A DNA stretch of 62,928 bases from Candidatus Woesearchaeota archaeon (GTDB lineage: Archaea > Nanobdellota > Nanobdellia > SCGC-AAA011-G17 > ARS1403), in the NCBI GenBank assembly GCA_016188065.1, contig JACPIN010000014.1, positions 1-62,928 on the forward strand, in the 5' to 3' direction. The position numbers were made by a program, and so were the translations under genes. The notes beneath the pieces are model-generated. The model did no database searches. It was not told where the DNA came from and was given only the letters and a program-made list of their open reading frames with translations. Positions 52,201-59,656 of the stretch are shown here, in pieces. Position 1 is the stretch's first letter, and every line of letters begins with the position of its first letter.

Positions 52201-53389
52201 GTCATTTGCTCCGAAAAGAGAAGATGCAAAGCTCGATCAAATCAATTACTTGATTAACAAAGCAGAGATTGAGCTGAGAAGAAATAAGAAAGAAGAAGCA
52301 AAGGAATACTACAAGAGGGCATTGTATCTATACCGCTCTTTAAACAGGGCATCTCAAAAAATCGCGCTTCCGGTTCTGCTTAAGATAAAAAGCGAAATTA
52401 CATCTACAGCAATAATAGATTCGATGGAGAAGGCATTTAGTGCAGTTTACACAGGCCAGCTAAAGAAGGCTGAAAAGCTTTACAAGAACATAGACGCAAA
52501 TTTCCTTAATCTTCCGCAGGCAGAAAAAGAAAAGGTATATGGCAAGAAAGAAGACCTCTACCAAAAAATAGCAGAGCACAAAATCAAGCCTGCCACGCAA
52601 GAAAAAGTTTCAATTAAGTCTGTAATATCTAGTCTCTTCAGGAAGAAAGAATCCAAAAAGTTCTACCCTCTAGTTGAAGCAGAAGAAAGTTTCAAGCCTA
52701 AGCAGCAAGAAACTGCCAGTGTAAATGTAGAGAAGCCAAAGCAGCAGGTTTTCAAAAAGAGAGAATCTGTTATAGACTTCATACTAGCTAAAAAGCCAAA
52801 ATTCACATCGATAAGAACAGAGATAAAAAATAAAGCGCATAATAAAAACCTCATAGGAAAAATGTTCAGCCATATTCGTCAGGCGGAAGTGCATTTGCAA
52901 AAGAAGAGCCATGAAAGGGCCCATCATAACTACAAGCAGGCAATATCCATATTCAAGGAGATTCATTTAAGCCCGGAAGTCAGGGACAGCGTATATAATC
53001 ATTTCAATGATATCAAGGAAAAAATCATCCACACAAGTATACATAACTTCATGAAGAAAACAAAGGAGTCAGTAAATAGGGAAGATGTAGAAGGGGCAAA
53101 AAAATTCCATAAGTCATTGGACGGAGTCTACAGCCATCTCCAGAGAAAAAAAGAAAAAGAAATTTTAGAAATTAAAAATGAAAAAGGCAGCACGGGAGTT
53201 ATTTATGATTTGTTGTTAGTAGAAAGAAAATTAGACGAGGCATTTTCTTATTTAAGCAAAAACAAGACAGAAGAAGCAATTAAAGTCTACAATCAGATTA
53301 ACAGCCACTATAATAATTTAAAACCAGAAGAAAAGAAGGTAGCATATCCAAGATTGCTGACTTTGTATTCTGAGCTGTCAAGAAAATAA
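49280..53389 (+). CDS. Giant membrane coiled-coil protein with FLHDxLGLxKT repeats and TPR-like ends
   Basis: About 1370 residues. Signal peptide (LALVSILILIAQSISAQ), an exported domain of about 200 residues, one membrane helix (FIPLMLIIITLLIFGIFYI), then a cytosolic Lys/Glu/Arg coiled coil. It includes six copies of a FLHDKLGLFKT-like unit (near 50863, 51000, 51138, 51433, 51638 and 51789). The last 500 residues carry TPR-like helices (KAEIELRRNKKEEAKEYYKR and similar). The ATG at 49280 gives a better signal peptide than the TTG at 49262. No known family as a whole. Confidence 0.78.
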   Translation: MDKNMLIKNLALVSILILIAQSISAQSQIVSKFEKVKEIETPTLKISFHSWGEGKTEQLNLDQYFPVKRDPNSRYVYLAPPEISVRIDQDAGIAYLTAFKDWTGTREIIFSLTDIYKLEATLTSLQNYREIITQQRAPVRLKQQFEDLPSYHLFEKILDDLESSKIPSPRIEVTKIDNNIRVSVGKGTSLDLDLQTLTEDNLPTLKPKIAITIQPEEVPAEEQEEGLSIFLFIPLMLIIITLLIFGIFYIKNNREKLKKHFKKSKPQPSVRNKLIEEKRELSEIANKLDKQPVKDSIDSAFAVIKNFFNEVTPDEYQFSYSEIKKEQFEKALTEGLKDKLCKFSKEISDIRFSGDGIKKAELMKIIKQAQLLMANAASEEEKISAKKEHEILRKKFPISEIKYILDSFTPSGKELSASKIKEKIDLEKKSKNILHKLGIIRTLAEKELARKIKYRKKLQKLKENQHKKEEEKRKREEEKRKKKLLKLKAKQEKEHLKWLEAQRKVKEKQRKQEEKRKRRLERAKAFRDFLHDKLGLFKTVKDLEKELEGKRKEKLEKERIKRAKKRQLKRSILNFMHFLRIYKTPEEKHEEELILKREDRLKKQRKDRKREARKQAVLSFLHSLRLYRTREEVEREKERRLRRLREKQRENEEEYDRKEKERQQKRKTRQGKKLRKLEEKKRKKHLKLLEHARKAREKELARAKRKESLKREKAEIRKYLHDKLGLFKTLEEKERERELNFRKRAEEKKRKEQKKLEQQKRKEKVKQKQKELSKKQVELRKDSIKKFLHAHFGLYRTREEVEREKKEKLEREISKKERAKKKHEIARAEEKRKLKAFLHDHLGLFKTREEIEKARRERKEHRIELKNKLEDTVLRSLASRLERKKLSPEQEIKILMQLEEEALKKGNTEKSREIQKKINKLYKKIRKSKSQHPSLFLNKLKNNIASARDYLFSSASKLDPLSPFIKKLNSKIRESFAPKREDAKLDQINYLINKAEIELRRNKKEEAKEYYKRALYLYRSLNRASQKIALPVLLKIKSEITSTAIIDSMEKAFSAVYTGQLKKAEKLYKNIDANFLNLPQAEKEKVYGKKEDLYQKIAEHKIKPATQEKVSIKSVISSLFRKKESKKFYPLVEAEESFKPKQQETASVNVEKPKQQVFKKRESVIDFILAKKPKFTSIRTEIKNKAHNKNLIGKMFSHIRQAEVHLQKKSHERAHHNYKQAISIFKEIHLSPEVRDSVYNHFNDIKEKIIHTSIHNFMKKTKESVNREDVEGAKKFHKSLDGVYSHLQRKKEKEILEIKNEKGSTGVIYDLLLVERKLDEAFSYLSKNKTEEAIKVYNQINSHYNNLKPEEKKVAYPRLLTLYSELSRK

Positions 53390-53456
53390 AAATAGGATAA
53401 GGCTGCATAAAGCAAATTCTTTTAAATAATCCAATAATAAAAATTCATGTGATAAA

Positions 53457-56357
53457 ATGAGTGAAGTTCCAAAAGACATAAAAAAAATAAATGAAGTAAC
53501 TTGGGAGATTCCAACTTCTTACAAGCAGGGCATGAATGTTCCAGCAAGAATTATAGCAACAGAATCTCTGTTAAAAGCAATGGACCCGGGGGTTTTCAAC
53601 CAGGTAACAAATGTGGCGACACTTCCAGGCATAGTTAAGTATTCAATATGCCATGCTGATGGTCATTGGGGCTACGGTTTTCCAATCGGCGGAGTTGCAG
53701 CATTCGATATTGAAGAAGGGGTTATCTCTCCAGGCGGAATTGGTTTCGATATTAATTGCGTTAGCCCTAAAACAAAAATTTTAATGGATTATGGTTACTA
53801 TAGAAAAATAAAAGATCTAAGAGAAGATCTTTCTAAAGAAAAGATTTCTTTTATTAGCCTAAAAAATAGAAAAAAAGAGAGTTCTCCTGCAGTTTTATTG
53901 CTAAAAAAAAAAGCCGATAATAATATTCTAAAGATAAAGACAAAATACGGGGAGGAAATAACTGTTTCAGAAGACCACCCACTGTTAACAAACAACGGAT
54001 TCGAAGAGGCAGGCAATTTGAGAAAGAAAAATGGGATTATCACTCATCCATTTGTCGGTGTCGAATATAAAAAACCTACAAAGAAAGTAATCTTAGATAG
54101 TAAAGATATAATAACTTTAATTGGAAACAGGAAGAAATTAATCAAAGAACTAAAACAGAAAAGACTATTGCCCTTAAAATTTAATTCTGAAAAACTCCCA
54201 ATTCTGGCTAAATTAGTTGGTTTTTTGACAGGGGATGGTTGGATAGGAACTTATTATTCCAAAAAAAGAAAGAGCGATATCTGGTCGATGAGAGTTATCG
54301 GCAAACTACAAGATTTAGGAGAGGTCAGAAACGACATTGCCAAACTGGGGTATATTGCAAACCATATTACAACTAAAGAGTATACTAGCAAATTAAAGGA
54401 AATTAATGGAGATGAAAGAAAGATATATGGAACATCTAATCAGTTATATCTCAACTCACAATCTCTTGCTGTGCTATTGCACGCGCTCGGTGTACCAAAA
54501 GGAAATAAGTCAAAAATTATTGTTAATGTTCCGATCTGGATTAAAAAAGCCCCCCTTTGGATTAAAAGGCTCTATTTAGCAGGCTTATTCGGAGCAGAAT
54601 TAAATAGGCCCTGCCAGAGAAAAGGAGAACCTTGCACATTTACAGAACCCAGTTTTAGTCAAAATAAAATAGATTCCCTAGAAAGAGAGAACTTGAATTT
54701 CATGTTAGAAATTACGAATCTCTTATTGGAATTCGGAGTCAATATTAACAAAGTTTACAAACAAAAAGTGGTTGTAAACGTTGATAGTGCACAAACACAT
54801 AAGCTAGCTCTTAGAATATCTGCAAAGCCTGAAAATCTGATTAATCTTTGGAGCAAAGTTGGTTATGAGTATTGCAAAGATAGGAAAGAAAGCTCAATGC
54901 TAGCTTTAGCTTATCTAAAATATAAGCAAAAAACACTTAAAAGAAAAACAATAGCTTCAGGTAAAAGTATTTCTATTAAGGAGAATAATGGCGAAATAAT
55001 GCTTATCACACAAATATCTGAAGATAGTTTCCCGACCTTCGCAGAATTTTCTGAAAAATCTAGAATAAAAGATTCTGAATTTATATCTGATGAAGTAGAG
55101 GAGATTGTCAAGTTAGATTACAGGGGAGATGTTTATGATCTAACGATGGATGACAAAAATCACAATTTCATTGCAAATTGTATAGTTTCACACAATTGTG
55201 GAATGCGCAGCATAGTAACAAATCTAACGCAGAAAGAAGTTCAGCCAAAGATAAAAGAACTGACAGATACCCTATTCAAGTTGGTTCCGGCAGGAGTTGG
55301 CTGTAAAGGATTTGTCAAGCTAACCAGATCAGAATTCAATGAAGTAATGTGTTCAGGCTCTAAATGGTGTGTAGAAAGGGGATATGGCTGGGAGGAAGAT
55401 CTAGAAGGAACAGAAGATTATGGAACATTAAAAGGCGCAAACCCAGAAAAAGTTTCAGAAAGAGCTATAAGCAGGGGGATTAGCCAGCTAGGAACATTAG
55501 GTTCTGGAAATCATTATCTTGAGATTCAAATAGCCCGCGCAGAAAATATCTACGATGAAAAAACCGCAAAGAAATTTGGAATAATCGATAAAGATCAAGT
55601 TATAATAACAACGCATTGTGGAAGCAGGGGATTTGGGCATCAAAATGCAACGGACTATCTTAAAGTGTTTGAAAGAATAATGAAAGAGCACAACATAAAA
55701 GTCTCTGATAGGGAATTATCATGTGCTCCATTCCAGACAAAAGAAGCTCAAGATTATTATTCTGCAATGAAGTGCTCAGGCAACATGGCATATGCAAACA
55801 GGCAGGTAATAATGCATAGAATTAGAGAGGCATTCAAGCAAGTTTTCAAAAAAGATCCAGAAAAATTAGGCATGCATCTAATCTACGATTGCACTCACAA
55901 TTTAGCAAGAGAGCATAAAATAAAGCTCGAAGGAAAAATGAAAAAAGTTTTAGTCCATCTAAAGGGAGCGACAACATCCGTCGGTCCTGGTTACGAAAGG
56001 CTAACTAGCAAATATGAAGAGACGGGCTCGCCGATAATCATCGGAGGCAGCATGGAAACCGGCTCATATTTAATGATGGGAACAAGAAAGGCAGAAGAAG
56101 AAACATTCGGAACAACAATACATGGGGCAGGAAGAACAATGTCAAGAACGAAAGCAAAGAGCGCAATTAGAGGAGAAAAGCTTCAGAAAGACATGGAAAA
56201 AAAAGGGATCTATGTCAGGGGAGTTTCAATGTCAGGGCTGGCGGAAGAAGCAGGATTTGCCTACAAAGATTTAACTGCAGTTGGAGACTCAGTAGAAAAA
56301 GCAGGAATTTCTAAAAGAATAGTTCTGCTAAAGCCAATTGGAAATGTGAAGGGATAG
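53457..56357 (+). CDS. rtcB: RNA ligase RtcB with an in-frame intein
   Basis: RtcB joins tRNA halves after intron removal, using GTP and a 3'-phosphate. The 966 residues contain about 486 of RtcB: SPGGIGFDIN before the intein; CGMRSIV, SGNHYLEIQ, HCGSRGFGHQN and HGAGRTMSRTKAKSAI after it. A 480-residue intein separates them. The catalytic Cys is the first residue after the intein, so the enzyme is active only after splicing. Archease is encoded convergently next to it. Confidence 0.94.
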   Translation: MSEVPKDIKKINEVTWEIPTSYKQGMNVPARIIATESLLKAMDPGVFNQVTNVATLPGIVKYSICHADGHWGYGFPIGGVAAFDIEEGVISPGGIGFDINCVSPKTKILMDYGYYRKIKDLREDLSKEKISFISLKNRKKESSPAVLLLKKKADNNILKIKTKYGEEITVSEDHPLLTNNGFEEAGNLRKKNGIITHPFVGVEYKKPTKKVILDSKDIITLIGNRKKLIKELKQKRLLPLKFNSEKLPILAKLVGFLTGDGWIGTYYSKKRKSDIWSMRVIGKLQDLGEVRNDIAKLGYIANHITTKEYTSKLKEINGDERKIYGTSNQLYLNSQSLAVLLHALGVPKGNKSKIIVNVPIWIKKAPLWIKRLYLAGLFGAELNRPCQRKGEPCTFTEPSFSQNKIDSLERENLNFMLEITNLLLEFGVNINKVYKQKVVVNVDSAQTHKLALRISAKPENLINLWSKVGYEYCKDRKESSMLALAYLKYKQKTLKRKTIASGKSISIKENNGEIMLITQISEDSFPTFAEFSEKSRIKDSEFISDEVEEIVKLDYRGDVYDLTMDDKNHNFIANCIVSHNCGMRSIVTNLTQKEVQPKIKELTDTLFKLVPAGVGCKGFVKLTRSEFNEVMCSGSKWCVERGYGWEEDLEGTEDYGTLKGANPEKVSERAISRGISQLGTLGSGNHYLEIQIARAENIYDEKTAKKFGIIDKDQVIITTHCGSRGFGHQNATDYLKVFERIMKEHNIKVSDRELSCAPFQTKEAQDYYSAMKCSGNMAYANRQVIMHRIREAFKQVFKKDPEKLGMHLIYDCTHNLAREHKIKLEGKMKKVLVHLKGATTSVGPGYERLTSKYEETGSPIIIGGSMETGSYLMMGTRKAEEETFGTTIHGAGRTMSRTKAKSAIRGEKLQKDMEKKGIYVRGVSMSGLAEEAGFAYKDLTAVGDSVEKAGISKRIVLLKPIGNVKG
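53757..55196 (+). other. Intein with LAGLIDADG endonuclease in RtcB
   Basis: The intein begins with Cys (codon 101) and ends with His-Asn just before the RtcB catalytic Cys. Its N-terminal splicing block is CVSPKTKILMDYGYY and the B block has SEDHPLLTNNG. The endonuclease helices are LVGFLTGDGWIG (about residue 252) and LYLAGLFGAEL (about residue 371). The C-terminal block is YDLTMDDKNHNFIANC. It therefore looks able to splice and home. Length 1440 nt. Confidence 0.93.
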
Positions 56358-56367
56358 TAAATAGTAT

Positions 56368-56787
56368 TCAAATATCCAGCAGCACTCTGCATTTCCACCC
56401 ATTTTTAATTTTCTTCAAAAAAAACTCGTGAAGTGTTATCGCTTTAACATCAGTTTTCAACCCGTGCTTCTCAGGATTAATTTTCTCGCCAAAAGCAACC
56501 GCCTCTAACTCAAATCCATTTCTCTTTTTTACAGCAACTTTGAATTTACTAAATAATAAATACTTAGCATCCTTCAGATAAACCAGTTCTTCAAGAAAGG
56601 CGAGCAGTAAATCCTCAGCATTTTCATTTTTCAATTTTATTTTATTTTTTATTTCGCTTCCAACTTTTTTCAAATCGCACTGCACTTCAAAAACAGCAAG
56701 GGCAGCATTAGCAAATACCTCATCCAGATCTCTTCCATAAGCTTCAAACATAACATCTGCAGTATGCTCTAAAAATTTATATTTCAT
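56368..56787 (-). CDS. Archease, RtcB activator
   Basis: Archease promotes RtcB guanylylation and turnover. The 139 residues have the family start KYKFLEHTADVMFEAYGRDL, the internal AEDLLLAFLEELVYLKDAKY and the end DVKAITLHEFF. The gene faces rtcB, 10 bp between stops, and its start overlaps the stop of vapC upstream by 4 bp. Confidence 0.94.
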   Translation of the reverse strand: MKYKFLEHTADVMFEAYGRDLDEVFANAALAVFEVQCDLKKVGSEIKNKIKLKNENAEDLLLAFLEELVYLKDAKYLLFSKFKVAVKKRNGFELEAVAFGEKINPEKHGLKTDVKAITLHEFFLKKIKNGWKCRVLLDI

Positions 56788-57158
56788 TTAACATCAAGCA
56801 ATTCTAATCCTTTAATTCTTTCAAAATGTCTTCTGTTCAAGGTCAATAGTTTACAATTATAAGCCATACACGTCGCTGCTATGAATAAATCTTTCAGATC
56901 CAAAATATTTCCAGATATTTTTAGTTCCTTATCAATACTGCTAGCTAGCCTTGCCACATTTCCGTCAAAACTTAATATCTCTATCTGATTCATAAAAAAA
57001 TCAATTGCGTCTAAGTTAGTATTTCGCAGATATAATTCAAATGCCGATATTGCAGAAATAAAAACCTGCTTATCTATAATTCTCCTAACAACCCCTATCT
57101 CTCTCCCTTTTATTATCTCAATGCAAATGTCTGTATCTAAGCATATTTTTTGGTCCAT
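56784..57158 (-). CDS. vapC: VapC-type PIN-domain toxin
   Basis: A PIN ribonuclease of 124 residues. It begins QKICLDTDICIEIIKGREIG with the first acidic residues, has SAISAFELYLR for the second, and KDLFIAATCMAYNCKLLTLN for the third group, then a final acid region. It overlaps the vapB end by 22 bp and the archease start by 4 bp, so archease may be partly transcribed from the toxin promoter. Confidence 0.9.
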   Translation of the reverse strand: MDQKICLDTDICIEIIKGREIGVVRRIIDKQVFISAISAFELYLRNTNLDAIDFFMNQIEILSFDGNVARLASSIDKELKISGNILDLKDLFIAATCMAYNCKLLTLNRRHFERIKGLELLDVK

Positions 57159-57367
57159 TCAGCCCATCTCTTCCTTGTATCTTTCATAATCTTATCATAC
57201 TCCTTGTCATCCTTAAGTATACCAAAGCACTTCATAAGATCCTTTCCTGTTTTTTTATGGCTATCCAAACATTCAATAACAACTTCGCTAAAGCTCTTAT
57301 CCTCTCTCTCCTTTATGTTCTTTAATCTTTCATACACATCATTAGAAATCATTATCGTCTTTGCCAT
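57137..57367 (-). CDS. vapB: VapB-type antitoxin
   Basis: A 76-residue antitoxin, AKTIMISNDVYERLKNIKER with later SFSEVVIECLDSHKK, matching archaeal VapB (DUF217-like) proteins with a ribbon-helix-helix/AbrB-like N-terminus and toxin-binding C-terminus. The start is set at ATG 57367 because a TATA box (TTTATATATA) lies about 26 nt upstream, giving a leaderless transcript. Open frame extends to 57406. Confidence 0.85.
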   Translation of the reverse strand: MAKTIMISNDVYERLKNIKEREDKSFSEVVIECLDSHKKTGKDLMKCFGILKDDKEYDKIMKDTRKRWAEWTKKYA

Positions 57368-57560
57368 AGTATTCATATGAACATACATATATATAAATTC
57401 TTCCATACAAAATGCAGTGAATATAAGTATTATTTAAAGTATTAAAAATAATATAAATCATAATATATTAATAAGGTATAAAAACAGTATTAAAATAATA
57501 ATATAGAAAAGTATATAAATAAGTTTATAGATAAGTAATCAATATGCCATATTTTGACAC

Positions 57561-57636
57561 CGTGAGAATCAGTTTGCTAGGCATCAAAAACACACCTCAG
57601 TCCCTGGATCCCCCTTCAGGGGCTTTTATTCTCACG
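57561..57636. repeat. Long-range inverted repeat enclosing a GC hairpin
   Basis: CGTGAGAAT at 57561-57569 is perfectly matched by ATTCTCACG at 57628-57636. Inside is CCCCTTCAGGGG (57611-57622), a hairpin with a TTCA loop. The very AT-rich surroundings make this GC structure stand out. The 57407-57686 stretch otherwise holds only several TATA-like boxes. It resembles the end of an IS200/IS605-type or palindromic element, or a small RNA gene. Confidence 0.45.
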
Positions 57637-57686
57637 CAAATTTCAATTCATTTTCAATTCAAATCATTTTTTCGAGGCTTAACTGG

Positions 57687-57857
57687 ATGGAATTAAAGAG
57701 AAAAATCTACAAGAGAGGAAGCAGCTATGAAACAACAATCCCTATGCCTCTGCTTTTCGCATTGGATATGAAAAAAAAGCACAATATAGTTTTCAAATTT
57801 GTCCCAAAACAAAATCGCTGGTACATAGGCTTCGAAGAAGCAAGGGGTGCAGCATGA
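57687..57857 (+). CDS. AbrB/SpoVT-like small DNA-binding protein
   Basis: A 56-residue protein, YKRGSSYETTIPMPLLFALD then NIVFKFVPKQNRWYI, with the archaeal AbrB pattern of a swapped-hairpin DNA-binding domain. It ends FEEARGAA and overlaps the next, broken, secreted-protein gene by ATGA. The ORF6N gene at 61475 ends with the same RGAA before an intact copy, so this upstream-regulator layout is repeated. Confidence 0.7.
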   Translation: MELKRKIYKRGSSYETTIPMPLLFALDMKKKHNIVFKFVPKQNRWYIGFEEARGAA

Positions 57858-58096
57858 AAACCGCTAATCTGATTTTACTTTCAATAGCATTTTTGATAAT
57901 GCTCATGCAATATTAGCAAAAAAAAACAGGCTTGCTCGGCTTGACCCTCGACGTGAAAGAATCCGGAATAGATGTAGATAATGTTAGCATCACAGTAGAA
58001 ATCTACGACGCAGCAACAGGAGGAAATCTGATTTACAACTCTCAAAATATTTGCATAAAAAATATGGCTAAAATAAAGGGGTTCAAGTATGGATAA
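57854..58096 (+). pseudogene. Secreted-protein 5' cassette, copy 1 (broken)
   Basis: ATG 57854 starts a signal peptide (LILLSIAFLIMLMQY) that hits a TAG after 20 codons. The downstream module at 57932-58042 (LLGLTLDVKESGIDVDN and ITVEIYDAATGGNLIYNS) is in another frame and ends QNICIKNMAKIKGF, then a stop overlapping the next ATG. It is almost the same as copies 3 and 4, so the break is recent. Confidence 0.75.
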
Positions 58097-58160
58097 AAAA
58101 GAGCTAAACTTCATTCTGCAGGAAGGAGAAGGGTTAAATCTGAAGTTTAAAGGTGCCAAT
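58089..58160 (+). pseudogene. Fragment of an AlbA-like (Schlafen/AAA_4) N-terminus
   Basis: MDKKELNFILQEGEGLNLKF resembles the start of an AlbA_2/AAA_4 protein. The reading frame continues to 58928 but from about 58165 onward it is the reverse of the PIN/antitoxin genes and is not credible protein. The frame ends YKIFEEVADE, which may be the rest of the same gene. The TA pair therefore seems to sit inside it. Confidence 0.35.
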
Positions 58161-58168
58161 AAAGAGGA

Positions 58169-58597
58169 TTACTTTAACGATTCAAATTCTTCAAGAAGTT
58201 CAGGAGTATTAAATATTTTAACTTTAAATTGTCTCTTTAATCTTTTCTCTCCAGACCAAATAGGACAATTCAAAGAAAGCGCAACAGCAAAGTATGGTAT
58301 ATCTTTTTCATGCGGAGAAATTTTTTTGGCTTTAGATAGGAATTTAGAAAACTCAGAAACAGAAACAGATTTAATCCTCAATTTAATAATTCCGACAAAG
58401 ATATTAAAATCAGTATCGGAAAATCCAGACTTTGATTTAATTTCGGTTTCATTTTTCTCAAGTTCGCGAAATAACAAAGAAGGAGCAAATAATTTAATTT
58501 TCTCAGAGAATAATATATCAAGCTTCTTGGTTTGTCTTCCAACGCCTTTAGACATTATCGCAGAGAATAGCTCATTAGCATCAATAACAAGTTTCAT
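58169..58597 (-). CDS. PIN-domain toxin
   Basis: A 142-residue PIN-domain nuclease. It begins MKLVIDANELFSAIMSKGVG with the first acid, has LLFRELEKNETEI for the second and HEKDIPYFAVALSLNCPIWS for the third, near WSGEKRLK. The antitoxin ends exactly at its start. The pair lies on the strand opposite to the interrupted secreted-protein region. Confidence 0.8.
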   Translation of the reverse strand: MKLVIDANELFSAIMSKGVGRQTKKLDILFSEKIKLFAPSLLFRELEKNETEIKSKSGFSDTDFNIFVGIIKLRIKSVSVSEFSKFLSKAKKISPHEKDIPYFAVALSLNCPIWSGEKRLKRQFKVKIFNTPELLEEFESLK

Positions 58598-58861
58598 TTA
58601 CAATTCAGGAAACTCAGATTTAAGCTCATTGAGCATGCCTGTATTTATTTTATCTGCTAATTCCATTGCATCAACCCCAGAAAGTTTGCTCTTATTAGTA
58701 AGAGATTCGAATACAGCTCTCTGTAATGCTATTGATTTAGAAAGTTGTATTTCAAATAATTTTGCTGTTAGAAATTTTCTAACCAACTTAGGCCAGTCTA
58801 TATTAGATTCTTCTAAATCTTCCTTGACTTCATCAGGAATTTTAATTATAAATTCAGCCAT
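58598..58861 (-). CDS. Antitoxin of the PIN pair
   Basis: An antitoxin of 87 residues, AEFIIKIPDEVKEDLEESNI then DWPKLVRKFL, as in archaeal antitoxins next to PIN toxins. I start it at ATG 58861 (MAEF); a TATA-like TTTATAAACT lies about 40 nt upstream. Its C-terminal MELADKINTGMLNELK resembles the helices of the protein at 60490, suggesting related toxin-binding ends. Confidence 0.75.
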   Translation of the reverse strand: MAEFIIKIPDEVKEDLEESNIDWPKLVRKFLTAKLFEIQLSKSIALQRAVFESLTNKSKLSGVDAMELADKINTGMLNELKSEFPEL

Positions 58862-58920
58862 CTTAACACCAGACAAGATTAACCAAGTTCAAGTTTATAA
58901 AATTTTCGAAGAGGTGGCAG

Positions 58921-59141
58921 ATGAGTAAATTAAAGCCGATAGTTACAATCACTTTGATTTTATTATTTTCATATTCAATAGCAGCGGCAGAAATCGATTT
59001 ATTAGGCTTGACTCTCGACGTGAAAGAATCGGGATAGATGTAGATAAGATTAACATCGTAGTGAAAATCTACAGTGAAGATATAGTTAACGACACAAATA
59101 ATTTGAAGGAGGGAGATATAAATAGACAATTGTCAATTTAA
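58921..59141 (+). pseudogene. Secreted-protein 5' cassette, copy 2 (one-base deletion)
   Basis: ATG 58921 starts a good signal peptide (VTITLILLFSYSIAAAE) and module (LLGLTLDVKESG), then TAG: one A is missing compared with copies 1, 3 and 4. In the next frame it continues IDVDKINIVVKIYSEDIVND and stops at 59141. The divergent second half lies after the usual break point. Confidence 0.75.
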
Positions 59142-59190
59142 ATGGACAATCGTCCAGAAAGATGGACAACTATAAAGAAAGACGGACAAA
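59116..59190 (+). promoter_or_regulatory. TATA box with four phased GACAA boxes
   Basis: TATAAATAG at about 59117-59124 is followed by GACAA boxes at 59125, 59145, 59165 and 59184, spaced 19-20 bp (two helical turns). Two of them form palindromes, GACAATTGTC and TGGACAATCGTCCA. They look like operator repeats for the HTH protein encoded just downstream. Confidence 0.45.
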
Positions 59191-59656
59191 ATAATAAAGA
59201 TCTTTTTGGAAGACACGGTAAAAGAATTCCATGTCAGTGAGCTGGCCAGATTAACTAAGATGTCCCCGACTACGATATCAAATCATCTGAATAATCTCAA
59301 AAAAAAGGGCTTGTACTCTAAGAAAAGAAAGGGATCATAGCCTATTCAGGGCAAATACAAAGTCAGAAGAATTTGATTATTTAGAGGATAAGCTAAATCA
59401 CCTTGAAGCAATAATTCTCTTTGGGTCGTTTAGGAAGGGTGAAGATATAGAAAGAAGCGATATAGACATTGCAATAATTACTCAGATTAAAGATATGCCT
59501 GATCTAAATAGATTTGAGAAAATTTTGCATCATAAAGTAAGCTTGTTCTTGTTTTCAAGGGAGAGAATAGAAAAGATGAAAGTAGGGAACAAAGAATTGC
59601 TCAATAATCTAGTTAACGGAATTATATTAAGAGGATTTTGGGAGTTGTTCAGATGA
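59142..59656 (+). pseudogene. Decayed HTH-nucleotidyltransferase (MNT-type antitoxin)
   Basis: Separate frames spell a helix-turn-helix (FHVSELARLTKMSPTTISNH) and a minimal nucleotidyltransferase (ILFGSFRKGEDIERSDIDIA with the GSF and DID metal motif). At least two one-base shifts (near 59332 and 59342) and a lost N-terminal start break it. MNT proteins inactivate HEPN toxins. It overlaps the HEPN start by ATGA. Confidence 0.75.

Noticed and set aside
57544-57696. A 50-residue ORF over the inverted repeat
   Set aside because: Low-complexity sequence without a ribosome binding site; the pairing of the DNA explains the conserved-looking part better.
58163-58928. The rest of the 279-residue plus-strand ORF from 58089
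   Set aside because: It is Ser/Asn/Leu-rich reverse sequence of the PIN and antitoxin genes; only the first 24 residues look like real protein.
59142-59240. A short leaderless ORF starting MDNRPERW
   Set aside because: It stops after 32 codons and overlaps the HTH frame; more likely a product of the frameshift than a gene.
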